64,000 nt of DNA, from the NCBI GenBank assembly GCA_037501455.1, contig CM074863.1, positions 57,269,501-57,333,500 of the forward strand, in the 5' to 3' direction. Shown here in pieces: positions 1 through 12,235 of this stretch. The notes beneath the pieces were generated by a model. That model was given only the letters and a program-made list of their open reading frames with translations. It ran no database searches and had not been told where the DNA came from. The translations under genes and the position numbers were made by a program. Origin of the DNA: Lantana camara. Its lineage: Eukaryota > Streptophyta > Magnoliopsida > Lamiales > Verbenaceae. Within the stretch, counting starts at the first letter, position 1. Each line of letters starts with the position of its first letter.

Positions 1-119
1 GCACATAAAGAAGTGAGTTCCTATGAACAAAATCATCTTGTTTATTATTCAAAGATTGTTTGTGATGTTACAAGGAAATAGTAAATCCAAAAGCTACTTT
101 AAGGGAACTATTCCTAACA
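1..119 (-). repeat. Copia-like LTR (family K), 5' end, copy 1
   Basis: On the minus strand this begins TGTTAGGAATAG, a typical Copia-type LTR start. It matches 24262-24380 almost base for base, where about 1 kb of the same LTR is present. It continues beyond the left edge of the window. It abuts LINE sequence at 120, and the second copy has the same join, so the join predates the duplication. No coding sequence is visible. Assignment to Copia rests only on LTR style. Confidence 0.6.
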
Positions 120-546
120 CCCTATACATCCCCTCCTATCCCTTAATACTAAACCCATAGCCTCTCCCTCGGGTTCTCTTTGACCGAGAGAAGAAGATAT
201 GAATATCAGCCCTGTCAAACAAAATCAAAAAACTTCTGCCTAGATTTCCCCTGATCCTACTAGTCAGAGCTCCACTCAATCCATAATCCCCATTCAATCC
301 TCCCCCTACATGGATGACCAGCTTATCAATGTCCCATTATCAATCAGCATCACAACAGACCAACCTAAATCTGCTGCCAAAACCAAAAAATTTCAGAGCA
401 AATCGACCCCAAATAGAGACCCCAAAAACAACTTGTTCCCCATACTTCCTTCACGAAACCAGAACCCCCCTAACCATGATGAACCCAGTTTTGTCGAACA
501 TTACTAATCTAACGGTGGGGGTTGCCCAGCACCCCCACCGAGAACA
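120..546 (+). mobile_element. LINE copy 1, ORF1 tail and inter-ORF region
   Basis: This stretch leads into LINE ORF2. It holds a 65-residue reading frame (310-507) rich in Asn, Pro and basic residues, plausibly the end or linker of a degraded ORF1, and an overlapping frame in another phase. Neither shows a recognisable zinc knuckle or RNA-binding fold. The same region recurs at 24381-24807 with a few substitutions. The true 5' end of the LINE is missing because the K LTR abuts it. Confidence 0.5.
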
Positions 547-1371
547 ATGAGTTACCTATGTTGGAACTGCCAGGGCTCAGGGGGTCCTTGGCGAGTTCAG
601 AATCTTCGGACTCTGATTCGAGTTCATAACCCCTCGATCATCTTTCTTTCTGAAACCAGATGCAAGCAGAATATGATTGAAAGATTAAAGATGTTACTGA
701 ACTTGAATGGTGTGTGCGTGGAGTCAGTTGGCAAGGGTGGAGGACTTGCTTTATTGTGGAGGAAGGATATCACTGTGTTCCTCCAATCTTTATCTAAAAA
801 TCACATTAACGCTTTGGTCCAGGATTTGGGTAACAAGGGAGAATGAAGGTTTACGGGCTTCTACGGAGCCCCGGAACGACATCTTAGACATATTACGTGG
901 GTTCTTTTACGTCGGTTAAGTACTCAGTCATATAAACCTTGGCTTATTAACGGTGATTTCAACGAAATATTGAATAATGATGAGAAGGATGGAGGGAATG
1001 ACCGATTATTTTCACAAATGGACGCTTTTAGTTGTGCGCTGGTTGACACTAATCTCACTGATTTGGGTTTCTCTGGATACAAGTTCACTTGGCTCAGAAA
1101 TAGAGAATCCCCGGATACCTTGCTCGCCCGTCTCGATCGGTCTGTGGCCTCTGATTCGTGGTACTTGATTTTCCCGAGGATGAAGTTGGTTCATGTAGCA
1201 GCTTCATACAACGATCACCTATTGATTCTCACTGTACTGGATGGAGAAAAAGGGAGACGAAGGAGGAAGAATAGGCCCTTTAGATTCGAAGCAGTTTGGG
1301 TTAGAAAGGATGATTCCAAGCGTGTGATTGACAAAAGTTGGCAAGGTTCTCTAGGGAATTCTGTAGCGCCC
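547..1371 (+). pseudogene. LINE ORF2 endonuclease domain, copy 1, interrupted
   Basis: This is the N-terminal apurinic-type endonuclease (EEP fold) of a plant L1-like ORF2, which nicks the target for target-primed reverse transcription. Visible motifs in order are WNCQG (metal-binding Asn), FLSETR (catalytic Glu), GFYGAPE, the GDFNE box, and a degenerate NDH in place of the usual SDH near the end. The frame beginning at M547 is open except for one in-frame TGA at 844-846, after which it continues in the same phase to 1371. It is then cut by solo LTR B and resumes at 6980. Decayed, and unlikely to be expressed. Confidence 0.85.
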
Positions 1372-2453
1372 CAAACAGAAGGCACCACATCCCGCGCACC
1401 GAGACCCGACCCACATATGAAATGGAGAGTCCATACACGAGTTGAATCACGGCGAACGGGGAGTCACTCACTCACTAGGCTAGACGGGAACTAAACTTCG
1501 AAATCAAATACACAATTCCAAGGAATAAAAATGCATGTGCGGAAGCAAAATATATAATCAATCATAAATCCAATGAGCAATTGATGGGTTCAACTAACAT
1601 AGATACCTAGTCCCGAAGATTAATACATAAATATTTCCAAATATACATTCTTGTAAGCTATCAAATGTACAAAATGCGTATGAAGTGACTTAGACTTAAA
1701 TATGAGACTTGACAGATTCAGAACCCCACCTAGCACTCCAAACCTGCAAAAGAACAGAAAATAAAGCCGGGTTCAGTCTATAGGAGACTGGTGGGTATAA
1801 AACAGAGCATATCATAGATAATATTACCGAATTTAAACACACCCACATGCATGCTATAATCCCGTACGAGGTTTTTGAGATATTTCCCAAATGGGTGAAA
1901 ATAAAGGAAGACAACGCTCGGGATTACAACAATCAATTTCATAATTCATAATCATATTCGTTCATGCGGTCAATACGTGAGCCCTGGTGGGTAGGCGAAC
2001 ATCTCCAACCTACCCCTCGTATGTGCATATCAGTTCAGTTTTTTATTTTAGCGATCATACACATTCATACATATTCGTTCATAATCATAATCATATCATA
2101 TTCATATCATGCATATTCATATCATAAACACTTACACCTTCTTCCTCCGGGTGGTGGACGGGTTAGCAAGACGCGACCACCGGTACATACATAGGCCAAT
2201 GGGGGTACATGAATCCCCCAAGGGCACTCAGCTCACATTCCCCGCTAAACCTCCTAGCGAGGGCCGGTATCACCGTAAATGTGGTGGAACTAGTACAAGG
2301 GATCACCGTCGGCCCATGCCTTCTCGGATAGCCACTTGCACTAAGTCCCTGGGCCCGTGCAATCATAATCATGTCCACGCCAAAAATCATAAGGTGGGGA
2401 TACATAAAAGAAGGGCTTTATGTTGAAAATCATAGACTCTTTTGAAAAGACTC

Positions 2454-2456
<3 letters not shown>

Positions 2457-2488
<32 letters not shown>
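2457..2488. repeat. (AT)n microsatellite
   Basis: An uninterrupted AT/TA run of about 32 bp inside LTR B. Confidence 0.95.
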
Positions 2489-2494
<6 letters not shown>

Positions 2495-3233
2495 TTGGCT
2501 CAAATCTTTCACATAAAGGATACATCGGGTCATCGTAACTAATAGAAGAGAAACCCACCTGTTACACCTTACCAAAACCAAGAAGACAAGAGCACTTGAG
2601 GATAACCTATGAACCCGGCATCTTCGCCCTGGAGAAAGCTGTACAAAGGACAATGTAATGTACTCATGAGACTCAAGACTCCAAATGAAGCATATATGAC
2701 TCACGACAATGAAATGAACATGATAAGATATGTGTAGGAGATGATAACATGTCATGAAGTCAAGTAATTCACTTAAATAGTTCAAGTCGATACAATACAT
2801 GAAGGTTTCATATCCATTCGTTCCATATATTTCATAAATCATATCAATTTAAGTCATGAATTTCATTTAACGATTATAGCTCACCATATGACTTGTTAAC
2901 AATTCATGCATGTTATAAAGGAACAAAGGAATAGCACATGAGTTGAATAAACGAGGCATTCTTGCATGTATGCACGTATAAGGGCATAGAAGACAATTAA
3001 TGTCATATATCGCGTATAAACAATATCGAGATTACACCACATTTTCTTAATGAAACATGAAATGGTATCCATTTACTTCCATAATTCAAATAGATTAAAT
3101 AATACATGATATACCATATTTATCAATCCATTAACACATACATATAATTTAAAATAAACAATTACACATGTATATACACCCATACACATAATATTAGAAT
3201 TAAACAACTAAACACTTTACACAAAATTCAAAC

Positions 3234-3236
<3 letters not shown>

Positions 3237-3290
<54 letters not shown>
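3237..3290. repeat. (TA)n microsatellite
   Basis: A TA run of about 54 bp inside LTR B. The second B copy (about 39896-39932) has a much shorter, interrupted run here. Confidence 0.95.
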
Positions 3291-3291
<1 letters not shown>

Positions 3292-3431
3292 CCGCGTATA
3301 CTACATGCATGCAAATTATATACCTACTTACACATACGTATAATACCCATGCATGCAGCAAGAAGTTTAAACAAAACCATGCACGCATTACACAAACTCC
3401 ATGCATAATATATAATATATATACACATCAC

Positions 3432-5257
3432 TGTTGGGATTAGTGCCCTGAAAATTCAATTTCTTTGTAAATACTTCGTATTTTGTTGGATTAATAAAAC
3501 TGAAATTTTCGCAAGTTATGAGTATATTAACGTAATTAATAACGTGTGATGATATTCTTATATGAAATGTGTTTCATTGGAAAGGACTTTGGATATCGAA
3601 ATCACGTGTTATTAAAGTTCTAGTCGATATGATAAGAATAAGTTCTTATCGAGACTATAATGTGTTATATAAGATGATTAGTCTTTCGTCATAGGGAAAT
3701 GGAGTTTCCAGTTATAACACATTGATGATTTTCAATAGATTTGGAAACATCGAACTGGACCACTAAGATAGTTCATTTTAAACTAATATCTAAAACGAAC
3801 AAATCTTATGGAGCATTGAACTCTTAATCCTGGTAGTATTTCAACTTTAGGCAAGTACTGTTAATCATTGTAACTTGCTCATAAGTGAGGTCTCGATATT
3901 GAATGACCGAAACCTTTGTACGTTCATTGATTACATGAAATGTGCTAAAGAGAAATATTGATCGAGGAATCTGTGGCTTTGCTGGAAAGTTAAAAGATAT
4001 TCCTGAAATAGATTTGTAAAGTTCGAATTAAAACTTTGGCCAAAGTACTTCGTGTGATGCGTCACTGAAGTTGTATGTTGAATGTGTTTCATGTACAAGA
4101 GATTTGAACTTAATGCGAATCAGGAAATTTCAAATTAGAAATGAAAAATAAATGATAGTAGTATTAATTTATTTTTCATGGATATCTACACGGAGGAGTA
4201 AAATGAAAAATTATTCTAGATCGAAAAATTCGTGAGTAATTTAATTAATTTTAGAGTGCAACAATATTTATTTAGTGGAATTAAATATTATTAAACGGTA
4301 ATTAATTATTATCATGGGATGATAATATATTAACCCGTTTGGAGCTAAAACTAATTAGTCCTGCAGGTCCCCCTGCAAGCCCCAATCAAAAACCCGAAGA
4401 TAAAACGTTAAAAGGAATGAAAGAAATAAATTTTCAAAGTGTTTGAAAATAGCCAAGAAATTTATTTTAAGAAAATAAATTGTAATTCCAAAGAGTTGGA
4501 AATGCCCGAAATTTTATTTTGGAGAAAATAAAATTAAAAAAAATTTTTTTTTTTTTAAAATACTGACGTGTCACGCCACGTCAGCAAGTGGGCCCAGGTG
4601 GCGCTGACTGGGTAGCCGTGTGGCACGCCACGTGTGCTACACGTGGACAGACGAGATCGTGCCACGCCAGCATAAATCAACGATCCAGATTTGATCTGGA
4701 CCGGGTCGGTCAAACGGACCATGGCCGGGTCAACGGGTCGGTTCGCGGATAGGGTCGGACCGGGTCCGGTTCCGGATCAGACCAGACCCGGACACGTGGC
4801 AGCTCCAGAAGAGGCCACGTCACCAGAAATCCTAAACCGCAAGTGATCACACGCGCCGCCATGTGGCCGCGCGTGTGGGCGCGTGAGAGCTCCGATCAGA
4901 TATCGGGTCCTTGGGGTAATTGCAGGGAAGTTCTGCCGGTTTCGCGAGGAGATCGGATATCGGGTCCTCGGGAGGCGAATTCCGGGAGCAGTAGCCATCT
5001 TCGGTGAAAGGTATTTTATATTGTTTTTTTATTTAAGCATGATGAATTAGGTGCTCTTAAGTGTTAATTGCATGCTTTATTTATCTGCTTTGTGATTTAA
5101 AATTTATTATCAATTGCATGTATATACTTGAGTAGTTACGGTTAGTTTTCCGCTGTTTGTATTTAAATATTTTAGAAATATTTTGATACCTGTATATTAG
5201 GAAAAAAATTTTAAACGTGGTCCCGGACTGCTACTGTTCTGGGCCCACCTCCCACCA
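3432..5257 (+). mobile_element. Copia-like solo LTR nested in LTR B
   Basis: The element begins TGTTGGGATTAG and ends CCTCCCACCA, giving inverted ends TGTTGGGA/TCCCACCA with one mismatch. It is flanked by the 5-bp duplication ATCAC (3427-3431 and 5258-5262). The other B copy, near 40068-40075, reads straight through ATCACATG without it, which is the empty site. Length is 1826 bp. It has no coding domain; the GC-rich part at about 4560-4990 gives only chance reading frames. The plus orientation is chosen from the typical LTR start and is tentative. Confidence 0.8.
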
Positions 5258-5441
5258 ATCACATGAACACCCACACTACTTATTACACACACACATATAT
5301 ATATATATACATGATATACAATAATTTAGGGACATAAATAAACACTCATAAGCAAGAAAAGCCAAGCAAATAAGGTTAAAACGAAAGAGAAGCCATCACG
5401 CAGCAACAACCCCAAAATGGTCCGAAACAGCTCCAAAAAGA

Positions 5442-5603
5442 GGTCACAGCCGCGACCAATTTCAGTTCAAAACTGCTCGCGGCCGCTACCAGTACATCCG
5501 CAACAGTTCCAGTAAGAAGAAGTCGAAAGATGGCAGAATTTGGGTCGCAGCCACGACCCAAAATGGACTCCATATGGTCGCGGCCGCGACTGCTGCGCGC
5601 AGT
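5442..5603. repeat. GC-rich palindrome array in LTR B (CGCGGCCGCG type)
   Basis: Four or five imperfect palindromes of 14-18 bp around the core GCGGCCGC lie within about 160 bp: GGTCACAGCCGCGACC at 5442, a CTCGCGGCCGCTA unit near 5476, GGGTCGCAGCCACGACCC near 5543, and GGTCGCGGCCGCGACTG near 5575 followed by a GCGCGC hairpin. The B2 copy at 40277-40440 has the same units, several with C-to-T or G-to-A differences. Confidence 0.8.
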
Positions 5604-6390
5604 CGCAAAACTGGAGCAGAACGCCCCTGCTTCTCTTCCAAAACTTACAGCAGCAACAAGGAACAAAGCAAGGTAGCAATTACAACAAATAAGGCAACAA
5701 AAGGGCTATAAAAACGCAGTAAAACCATTCCTAAACAACACACACACACACATGCAGCAAAGGCAAAGAAGCAAATCAGGCCCAATTGCTTCAAAAAAAC
5801 AGTTTCATCCATGAAGATCAAGAAGGCAGCTAATTCCACGAATTTCATACTTGAAAAATGAAACATATGATCTATCTAGATCACATAAATGACTTCATAT
5901 CAAGAGATGCCTGAATATTTCCCAAGAATTCATCAAATTCTTCATAAACCCTTACTATTCATGTGTAACTCCATAACATGCTCAACACTCCATGAAAATC
6001 AGAAATATAGCACTTAAAAGAGAGCAAAGAAGATGGACAACAAGATCATAAACTTACCTTTCAATTTGGAGAAGAGTTGATGGAGATTTGAGCTTGAATT
6101 TGGGCAAGAGTGAATAGTGATAGGAATAGTAGTTAGGTCTCCAAATTTCAGCAATTTCTCCTCCTCTTTTTCCCTTGGACGAAATGAATGGGGGAGGGAG
6201 TGATAGAGTTATGTATTAGGAAAAAGTGGGGCCAATAATTGGATAAAAATCTTAAGTATTGAGGGAGATATGAGCAAAATGGTAAAAGGTGATCATATAC
6301 ACGGATGAAGTATAATACGGGCAAAATTCGGGGGTCCAAATGTGCTTAGAAAAATATGAATTTAGGTTCCTTGGTTTCCTCTCTTTGTTA

Positions 6391-6440
6391 TGAGTCCGGC
6401 TCCTCTTTTGGAATTCGAATCTGGACTCCCGAGCTCAGGT
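6391..6440 (-). promoter_or_regulatory. Conserved block upstream of exon 1 (LTR B)
   Basis: A GAATTCGAATC segment next to CCCGAGCTC lies upstream, on the minus strand, of the putative exon 1. The same block occurs at the equivalent place in D2 (62361-62395), H (50921-50949) and J (14943-14972). It may belong to the LTR promoter region. I see no convincing TATA box. Confidence 0.35.
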
Positions 6441-6979
6441 TACGGCCTCCGGAACCAAAGGTCTGCATAGTTTTTCGACTTGGTCTCGTCTCCAAAATAA
6501 AATTCGTTAACACACCAAACAAAATCGAAAACATGAAATGAGTGCGTACACATGTTCATAACACATAAATCTAGAACATGCTAAAATCACACCAAATTCC
6601 GAAATCAATTCATGTAAGAACGGCACGCGATCAAAACACATTAGTGCATCACATTCAAGAATTCCTTTAAACATTCAAATATTTCAATTATAAATTAAAT
6701 TCCATTATAGCTTTTGATTAAAGTGTAACGAATTAAATATAATTAATATAATTAATTAATATTATAATTATAATTAAAGAGCACTAATTAATTATACTTT
6801 AAAAAATCAAAGTGGTACGAATTAATTTGATTTTAATATTAATAAACTTAAAATATAAATAACTAAAATTTTAATATTTAATATAAAATTAAATATACAA
6901 AACACTTATGAACAATTAATTCGTGCAATTTGGTAAGCACATACATCATATTATACGACTGAAAAATTGGGGCGTTACA

Positions 6980-9343
6980 ACTTCTCAGGTAGAAACGGTT
7001 ATTCAGATTGTTGAGTCTTGTAAAATTGGACTTCTTAACTGGGGAAACGAAGTGAGGAGAAGCAAGCCGGTGGATATTGAGAAATTGGAGGCTAGGTTGA
7101 ATACTATCCATATGTCACTAATCACAGAACAAACCAAGGAGGAGGCGAGATCGATTAGAACTTGATTCGGGAAACTTTGCTGCAGGAGGAGATTGTTTGG
7201 AAACAAAGAGCTAAGATAGATTGGCTTAAAGAAGGGGACCAAAGCACAAAATTCTTTCATTCTAAGGTGAAATCCCTCGAGAAAACTAATTAGATTGAGG
7301 CCTTGAGGGATGACCGGGGTCGATTGCGTAGCTCCGAAGAGGATATCCAGAGGATTATCGAAAGATATTTTGGTGATCTATTCAAATCGAACTAATGCGA
7401 GCAACAGTATATTGATGAGGTGTTGCAGATTTTGCCAAGGAAAGTGGATGATGGAATGAAACAGTTGCTCTCTCTCCCTTTTTCTGAGCATGAGGTAATT
7501 GCTGCTCTTAAATCTATGTATCCCCTTAAGTCCCCCGGTCCTAATGGTTTCCCCCCTTATTTTTTACAACATTACTGGTCGGTGGTTGGGAGAGATGTCT
7601 CTTCTTGTGTTCTGGGTTTTTTGAATCGGGGTCGATTTGATAAGAGATTGAACTTTACTCATATTGTGCTTATTCCTAAGTGTAAATAGCCGGAGCAAAT
7701 CACTCAATTTAGGCCTATTAGTCTTTTTAATGTGATTTAGAAAATTGCTTCCAAAGCCCTAGCTAATAGAATCAAACCACTGCTGAATAAATTGATCTCC
7801 CCTTCCCAATCTACGTTTATTCCTAACCACCTTATAAGTGATAATGTGATGGTCGCTTTTGAAATAAATCACTTTACTAAGCACAAGAATGTAGGAAAGG
7901 AAGGTTTTTTCAACCTTAAGCTCGATATGAGCAAAGCTTATGACCGCGTTGAATGGCGGTTCCTTGAGCGTGTGCTGGTCAGGTTAGGCTTTTCCCGTAT
8001 TTTCATTGATCGTATTGTTACTTGCATCACTTCGGTGTCTTATTCTTTCTTGTTGAAGGGCAATGAATTTGGTTCTGTGGTGCCGGAGAGGGGTATCCGT
8101 CAAGGTGATCCCCTTTCCCCTTACTTGTTCTTGTTTTGCGCAGAGGTCTTTTCGGTTCTTTTACAGGATTTGGAGAACAGGGGTCGGTTGAAGGGGGTGG
8201 CGATGTGTGCGAGAGCTCCACGAGTGTCACATCTACTTTTCGCTGACGATACTATGATTTGTGGAGTTACCAATACAGAGGCTTTTAGAGGCATTAAGGA
8301 GGTGCTCGAGTGTTATGGTTTACTCTCGGGACAGGTGATGAATGGACAAAAGTCGTCTGTTATGTTTAGTGGTAATGTACCTCTAGAGAGGCAATTGGAG
8401 CTGGCGAATGAAATCGGAGTACGAAGGGTGGAGTCTTTGGATAGGTACCTCGGTCTTCCCTCTCTCTTAGGGAGATCAAAGAAGAGTGGATTTTCTAATA
8501 TTCTGGACAAAATTAAGAAGAGAATTCAGGGGTATTCTGAGAAGTTCTTGTTGAAAGCGGGAAAGGAGGTTTTGATTAAATCGGTCTTACAGGCCATTCC
8601 TTCGTACAGTCTTAACTGCTTCGTGCTTCCCGATAGTCTAATCCATGAGATTGATGCTGCCATCTCGAGATTTTGGTGGAATTAGTGGGAGAAGAACAAA
8701 ATCCATTGGATTTCTTGGAATAACCTTTGCCGAAGCAAGTTTGTAGGAGGCCTTGGATTCCTTAGAATCAAGTTGTTCAATTTGGCGATGCTTTCTAAAC
8801 AACTTTGGCATCTTGTAAGATAACTGAATTCCCTTATGTCTCGAATCTTTAAAGCAAGGTACTTTCCTCATGACGACGTTTGGAACGCTCCGCTAGGTAG
8901 ATCGCCATCTTATGCACGGAGAAGTATGTACGCAGCTCGCTATCTAACAGCTTCGGGAACGAGATAGAGGGTTGGTGATGGCACTAACATCCCCATTTGG
9001 AAAGCTAGGTGGTTACCAGAAGAACCTAACTTTAGACCATCGTATAAGCAGGGGGTGACGGTGTGCCCTAAACGGGGGTCAGATTTGATGGTTGCGGGGG
9101 TACAAAAATGGGACGAGGAACTTATCAATAATGTTTTTCATGAGAGCGATGCTAAGCTCTTTCTTAGCATTCCGCTAGGGGCTAGAAGAAGGGATGATAC
9201 TATAATTTAGCACCATTCTCCTAACTGTAATTTCAGTGTGAAGAGTGCAGACTATCTTGCACTTAATATTGAGGAACGTAACAGGGCTTCTTCATCGAAT
9301 ATGGAGAACCACCGAGTTTGGAAATTGATTTGGGGTTTCTGAG
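6980..9343 (+). pseudogene. LINE ORF2 reverse transcriptase and C-terminal part, copy 1
   Basis: This continues ORF2 after the B insertion. The linker and the RT fingers (a KSPGPNGFPP motif near 7530, FRPISL near 7710) are followed by a clean 298-codon stretch (7792-8685). That stretch holds LDMSKAYDRVEW, GIRQGDPLSPYLF and the catalytic FADD box near 8240, then thumb motifs such as RYLGLP. It continues into a zinc-binding RVT-type tail with SVKSADY and VWKLIWG. In-frame stops lie near 7292, 7393, 7687, 7738, 8683, 8821, 8965, 9208 and 9341. The sequence breaks off inside the C-terminal domain, so the 3' UTR and poly(A) tail are absent. A non-autonomous relic. Confidence 0.9.
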
Positions 9344-9640
9344 TCATTATAGTTAGCCGAAGTGGCTGGTCTTCAAAAAAATATATATATAATATGCGTT
9401 TATGATTTTATGGAACGATTAAAAGTTTGATCATTTCTATAAATGGTTTCGTAGATAATGTTAACTAGTGATTTTCGATAGAAAAAATTAAACATAAGAT
9501 TCAAGTCTCCAATCATACAAAATGGTCAAATTACTAAAGATAACATGATGTATTTCTACAATTTGTCTATCATCTAAAATCATAATTTCTTACATGATTC
9601 TTCAATCTTCATTGACTAATTAATCCACATTATATATGTT
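9344..9640. other. Unassigned AT-rich spacer
   Basis: About 300 bp of AT-rich DNA lie between the broken LINE end and LTR C. I see no coding capacity, repeat match within the window or RNA gene. It could be host sequence or a decayed transposon. It is absent from the other C copies, which join other sequence instead. Confidence 0.6.
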
Positions 9641-11040
9641 TGTAGCACCCCGGAGCGCAAGGCACTACATCCCCCGCACCATAGTCTAACACGTGTAATG
9701 AAATGGAAACTCCGCACACGTATCAAACTACGGCGAATGGGAGACAAACAAAATCTCTCTTATGCTAGGCGGTCTAGACCCTAAATCAAAGTGCGCAATC
9801 AAAACAGATATTACATAGTAAGCTCCCAGGATTCAAATAATCAGACATACATGCTCATTAAATAAGAAGAGATACAAGTTTCAACGCTCAAATTTAAATT
9901 CTTCTTATACATATTTTCCAAATCGATTCATAGTCGCAAAAACATAATTCCATAAGTTCAAAAGAACAAAATAAAATAAAATGATGCATAAAACCAACTA
10001 CGAACCTCAAGACTCGACCAAAAAGACCGCCGCCTAGCACAACTCCCCACGAACACTTGTAACTTAAAGAAAACAAGGGGAAAAAGAGAAACGAAAACGA
10101 GGGTCAGTCCAAACGACTGGTGATGGGGCTAACAAACGCACACGTACATATACATATGAGCATAGCATATTCAAAATTAAAGAGTTCATGAACCGGGGCA
10201 TGGTTTTTGCATTCTAAGTCATTTTAACCCGTGATATTATATATAAATAAAAAGGTTTTAAAGCCGAAGGCCAAAAACAACCAATTTTAGTAATTAGAAG
10301 TCCACTCCCATTTCATGAACTAAATTCATATTCAAAATCAGAACAACTCGGCGAGAACGAGTTTCAACCCACCCTTACTTCGTTCTTATTCAGAAGAAAT
10401 CAAATCACAGAAACCTACCATTTCTCCGGTGATGGAAGGGGTCGCGGGCCCCTAACCATCTAACGGTTGAGGGGAGTGCTCAATGCTTCTCCAACCCTCG
10501 GACTCCATCCCCCGACCGAACCTCCTGGTGGGTTCCGGTACATCCTTTCCAACATATGGACGCCATGCTTAGGAGTAGACCTGACTGCCCGACACCGTCC
10601 TGGGGCTCCTTCGCACAAACCTCCCGGGCCCATTTCAAAGTTCGAAATTCATAATTTTAGAAATTTCAGAATTTTTCGACTTATATTCAAAGTCGTATTT
10701 CTCGCTATTTCAAAACGTTCACACACACCAACCCTTTTGAAATCAAACAAACGTAAAATAGATTACGTATATATATAAAAGCATTTTTCTATGATTTCAT
10801 AGCAAACGGGATAAATCACATAAAATACTAATCAAACACGTATTTACATAAATATATAAATATAAATATATCACATGCGGGCTTAAATACAAGTAGGGTT
10901 GTAGGTCGCTTAACTAAAAGAAAGAAAACCTCACCTTGTCGACCAAACCGAACTAAATGGACTCAAACACCTCTAATTGAGACCTCCTCGTCACCCACGG
11001 AACGAACCTAAGGACAAAACAAATAACGAACGACAACCTT
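9641..11040 (-). repeat. Partial LTR of family C, copy 1
   Basis: The left end, TGTAGCACCCCGGAGCG with a CATCCCCCGCAC block, is the LTR end that faces the primer site in element H, so the orientation is minus. The LTR stops near 11040 where E sequence begins; its promoter half is missing. On the minus strand there is an acceptor (TTTTGTCCTTAG) at 11008, an exon-like piece 11007-10935 (73 nt) and a donor AAG/GTGAGG, as in the other families. A 103-codon frame at 10467-10778 is present in all three copies but resembles nothing I know and is probably not coding. Confidence 0.65.
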
Positions 11041-11301
11041 AGTGATGTGAATCATGATGAACCGCCGCCATATCTTGTCCCAAATAAAGAACTGGACCGA
11101 TCCACAGCTCAAGAAGATAGCAAACAAAAGGAACAAAGTTATGGTGGTCCAATTACAAGAGCTCGGGCCAAAATTATCCAAGAGGAAGTTGGAAATCTCT
11201 TAAACCAATTTACTCAAACTGGACTCCAACCTTCAAGATGGGTTGCTGAACCAAATTCAGAATACTTCAATGTTTTTATGTCCAATTCCTAAAGTCCAAA
11301 G
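11041..11301 (+). pseudogene. E1: C-terminal fragment of a Ty3 pol polyprotein
   Basis: An open frame (11047-11292, 81 residues) holds GGPITRARAK near residue 37, a motif I associate with the C-terminus of plant chromovirus polyproteins downstream of integrase, and ends in a stop just before the E LTR. Its upstream part is cut by LTR C. Being directly upstream of an LTR, it belongs to a preceding E-family unit whose 3' LTR is the LTR at 11302. The same fragment occurs at 36543-36788 and 53365-53610. Confidence 0.65.
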
Positions 11302-11791
11302 TGTGGAAATGATGTAATTCGGCCCTAAGCCTATTATAGTATTATTTGGGCCTTTATTTTATCATTATTTAGCTGCATATTAGTTTATTTAAGCCCACTT
11401 TTGTAAGCCTTCATGGCAAGTGGCGGGAATAGCTTGTGTCCTTTAGTATTCTAGTATCTCTTAGGTTTCCATGCATGCATCTTTATATTCAGCATTGTAA
11501 CTTATTTTTCTTTCAATGAAGAAGTCAATTATTGAATTTTCATTCAAGTGAGTTTTACTCTTAAGTTCTTACTGAACGATACCGGAGTTTCAAACATCCA
11601 CCGGATAATGTTATTTCTCGACTCCTTATAGTCGACGGGGTGCATTACTTAAACTTTGATAGTGCTGGTTCTTTGCTCAATATAGCAAACGGGTCACACT
11701 CCTCTAATTCAACCTTGAAGTGGACGATCAGATTCTTAGAACTCCAAGTATTGGTATTGGGTTTCACGACAAGTACGTGGAGTTCGTATCA
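11302..11791 (+). repeat. Complete LTR of Ty3 element E1
   Basis: The LTR begins TGTGGAAATGATG and ends GTTCGTATCA, about 490 bp. A pol C-terminus lies upstream and a primer site plus gag lie downstream, so one LTR serves as the 3' LTR of one unit and the 5' LTR of the next. The E2 and E3 copies have lost about 350 bp of it. Confidence 0.75.
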
Positions 11792-11793
11792 TT

Positions 11794-11809
11794 TGGTATC
11801 AGAGCTTAG
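11794..11809 (+). promoter_or_regulatory. Primer binding site, initiator Met tRNA type (E1)
   Basis: TGGTATCAGAGCTTAG lies two bases after the LTR end. TGGTATCAGAGC is the usual plant LTR-retrotransposon site complementary to the 3' end of initiator Met tRNA. Confidence 0.9.
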
Positions 11810-12235
11810 GTTTCCATCCAAGGTTACGTATCCATATCATTTATCTTTTATGTAATTTCTTTTCATTATTGTTATATTGCTGCAAAAAAAAACAAAAAAC
11901 AAAACAAAACAAAAAAAGAGAGCAGCATTGTTTCAATCATTTTCTTTGTAATCTCAAATCATAAGTTGCGTTGATTCGTTTGTTTGTATCATTTAGAGTT
12001 CAAATTGTTCGTTGGTGCCAATTTTCGCACCCTTATTGATTCATTCATCTTAAGGGATTATTTGGTTGAGGGATCTGAAATTTCTTGTGTCTTCCTTCAA
12101 GAATTGAGAGAAAAGAGTGGTAAAAGGCTTGAGTTGTGAGCACAAAAGAGGGAAAAAGCAATATTCTTGAGTGATACACGAGCGTGAGTGACTTTAAACG
12201 AGGGCAAACACATGAGGGAGTGTTGTGAGGTAATT

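Larger units (their letters stand above)
1743..6058 (-). other. Putative spliced leader in LTR B
   Basis: Read on the minus strand: exon 1 ends at 6058 before GTAAGTTTATG; exon 2 is 2638 down to 2568 (71 nt), preceded by TTTGTACAG and followed by AAG/GTGTAAC; a third acceptor, TTTTGCAG, ends at 1744. These positions correspond to similar signals in LTRs C, D, F, H and J. The first putative intron holds the palindrome array and the Copia-like insertion. Splicing is inferred from sequence only. Confidence 0.45.
1372..6979 (-). mobile_element. Solo LTR of family B, nested in the LINE
   Basis: The termini are TGTAGCGCCCC and GGGGCGTTACA, near-perfect inverted repeats of TG...CA type. Flanks are AATTC on the left and ACTTC on the right; two other copies carry ACTTC on the left, so the target duplication was ACTTC with one later mutation. 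Without the nested Copia-like LTR it is about 3.8 kb. It has no gag or pol, and its ends align with the LTR ends of element H, so it is a solo LTR left by LTR-LTR recombination. Orientation is minus because its left end matches the H LTR end that faces the primer site. A Tekay-like chromovirus LTR is the best fit. Confidence 0.8.

Noticed and set aside
2470..2842. Minus-strand 151-codon frame in LTR B
   Set aside because: It spans the AT microsatellite and LTR exon 2 with no known domain; not shared as a frame with other families.
4560..4998. GC-rich part of the Copia-like LTR as a host gene or CpG island
   Set aside because: It lies wholly between matched LTR ends with target duplication; small frames only.
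1372..6979. B as a DNA transposon because of its 11-bp inverted ends
   Set aside because: TG...CA ends, 5-bp duplication and end homology with the LTRs of H make a solo LTR far more likely.
10467..10778. 103-codon frame in LTR C, open in all three copies
   Set aside because: The copies are recent duplicates, the frame lies antisense to the LTR and resembles no known protein.
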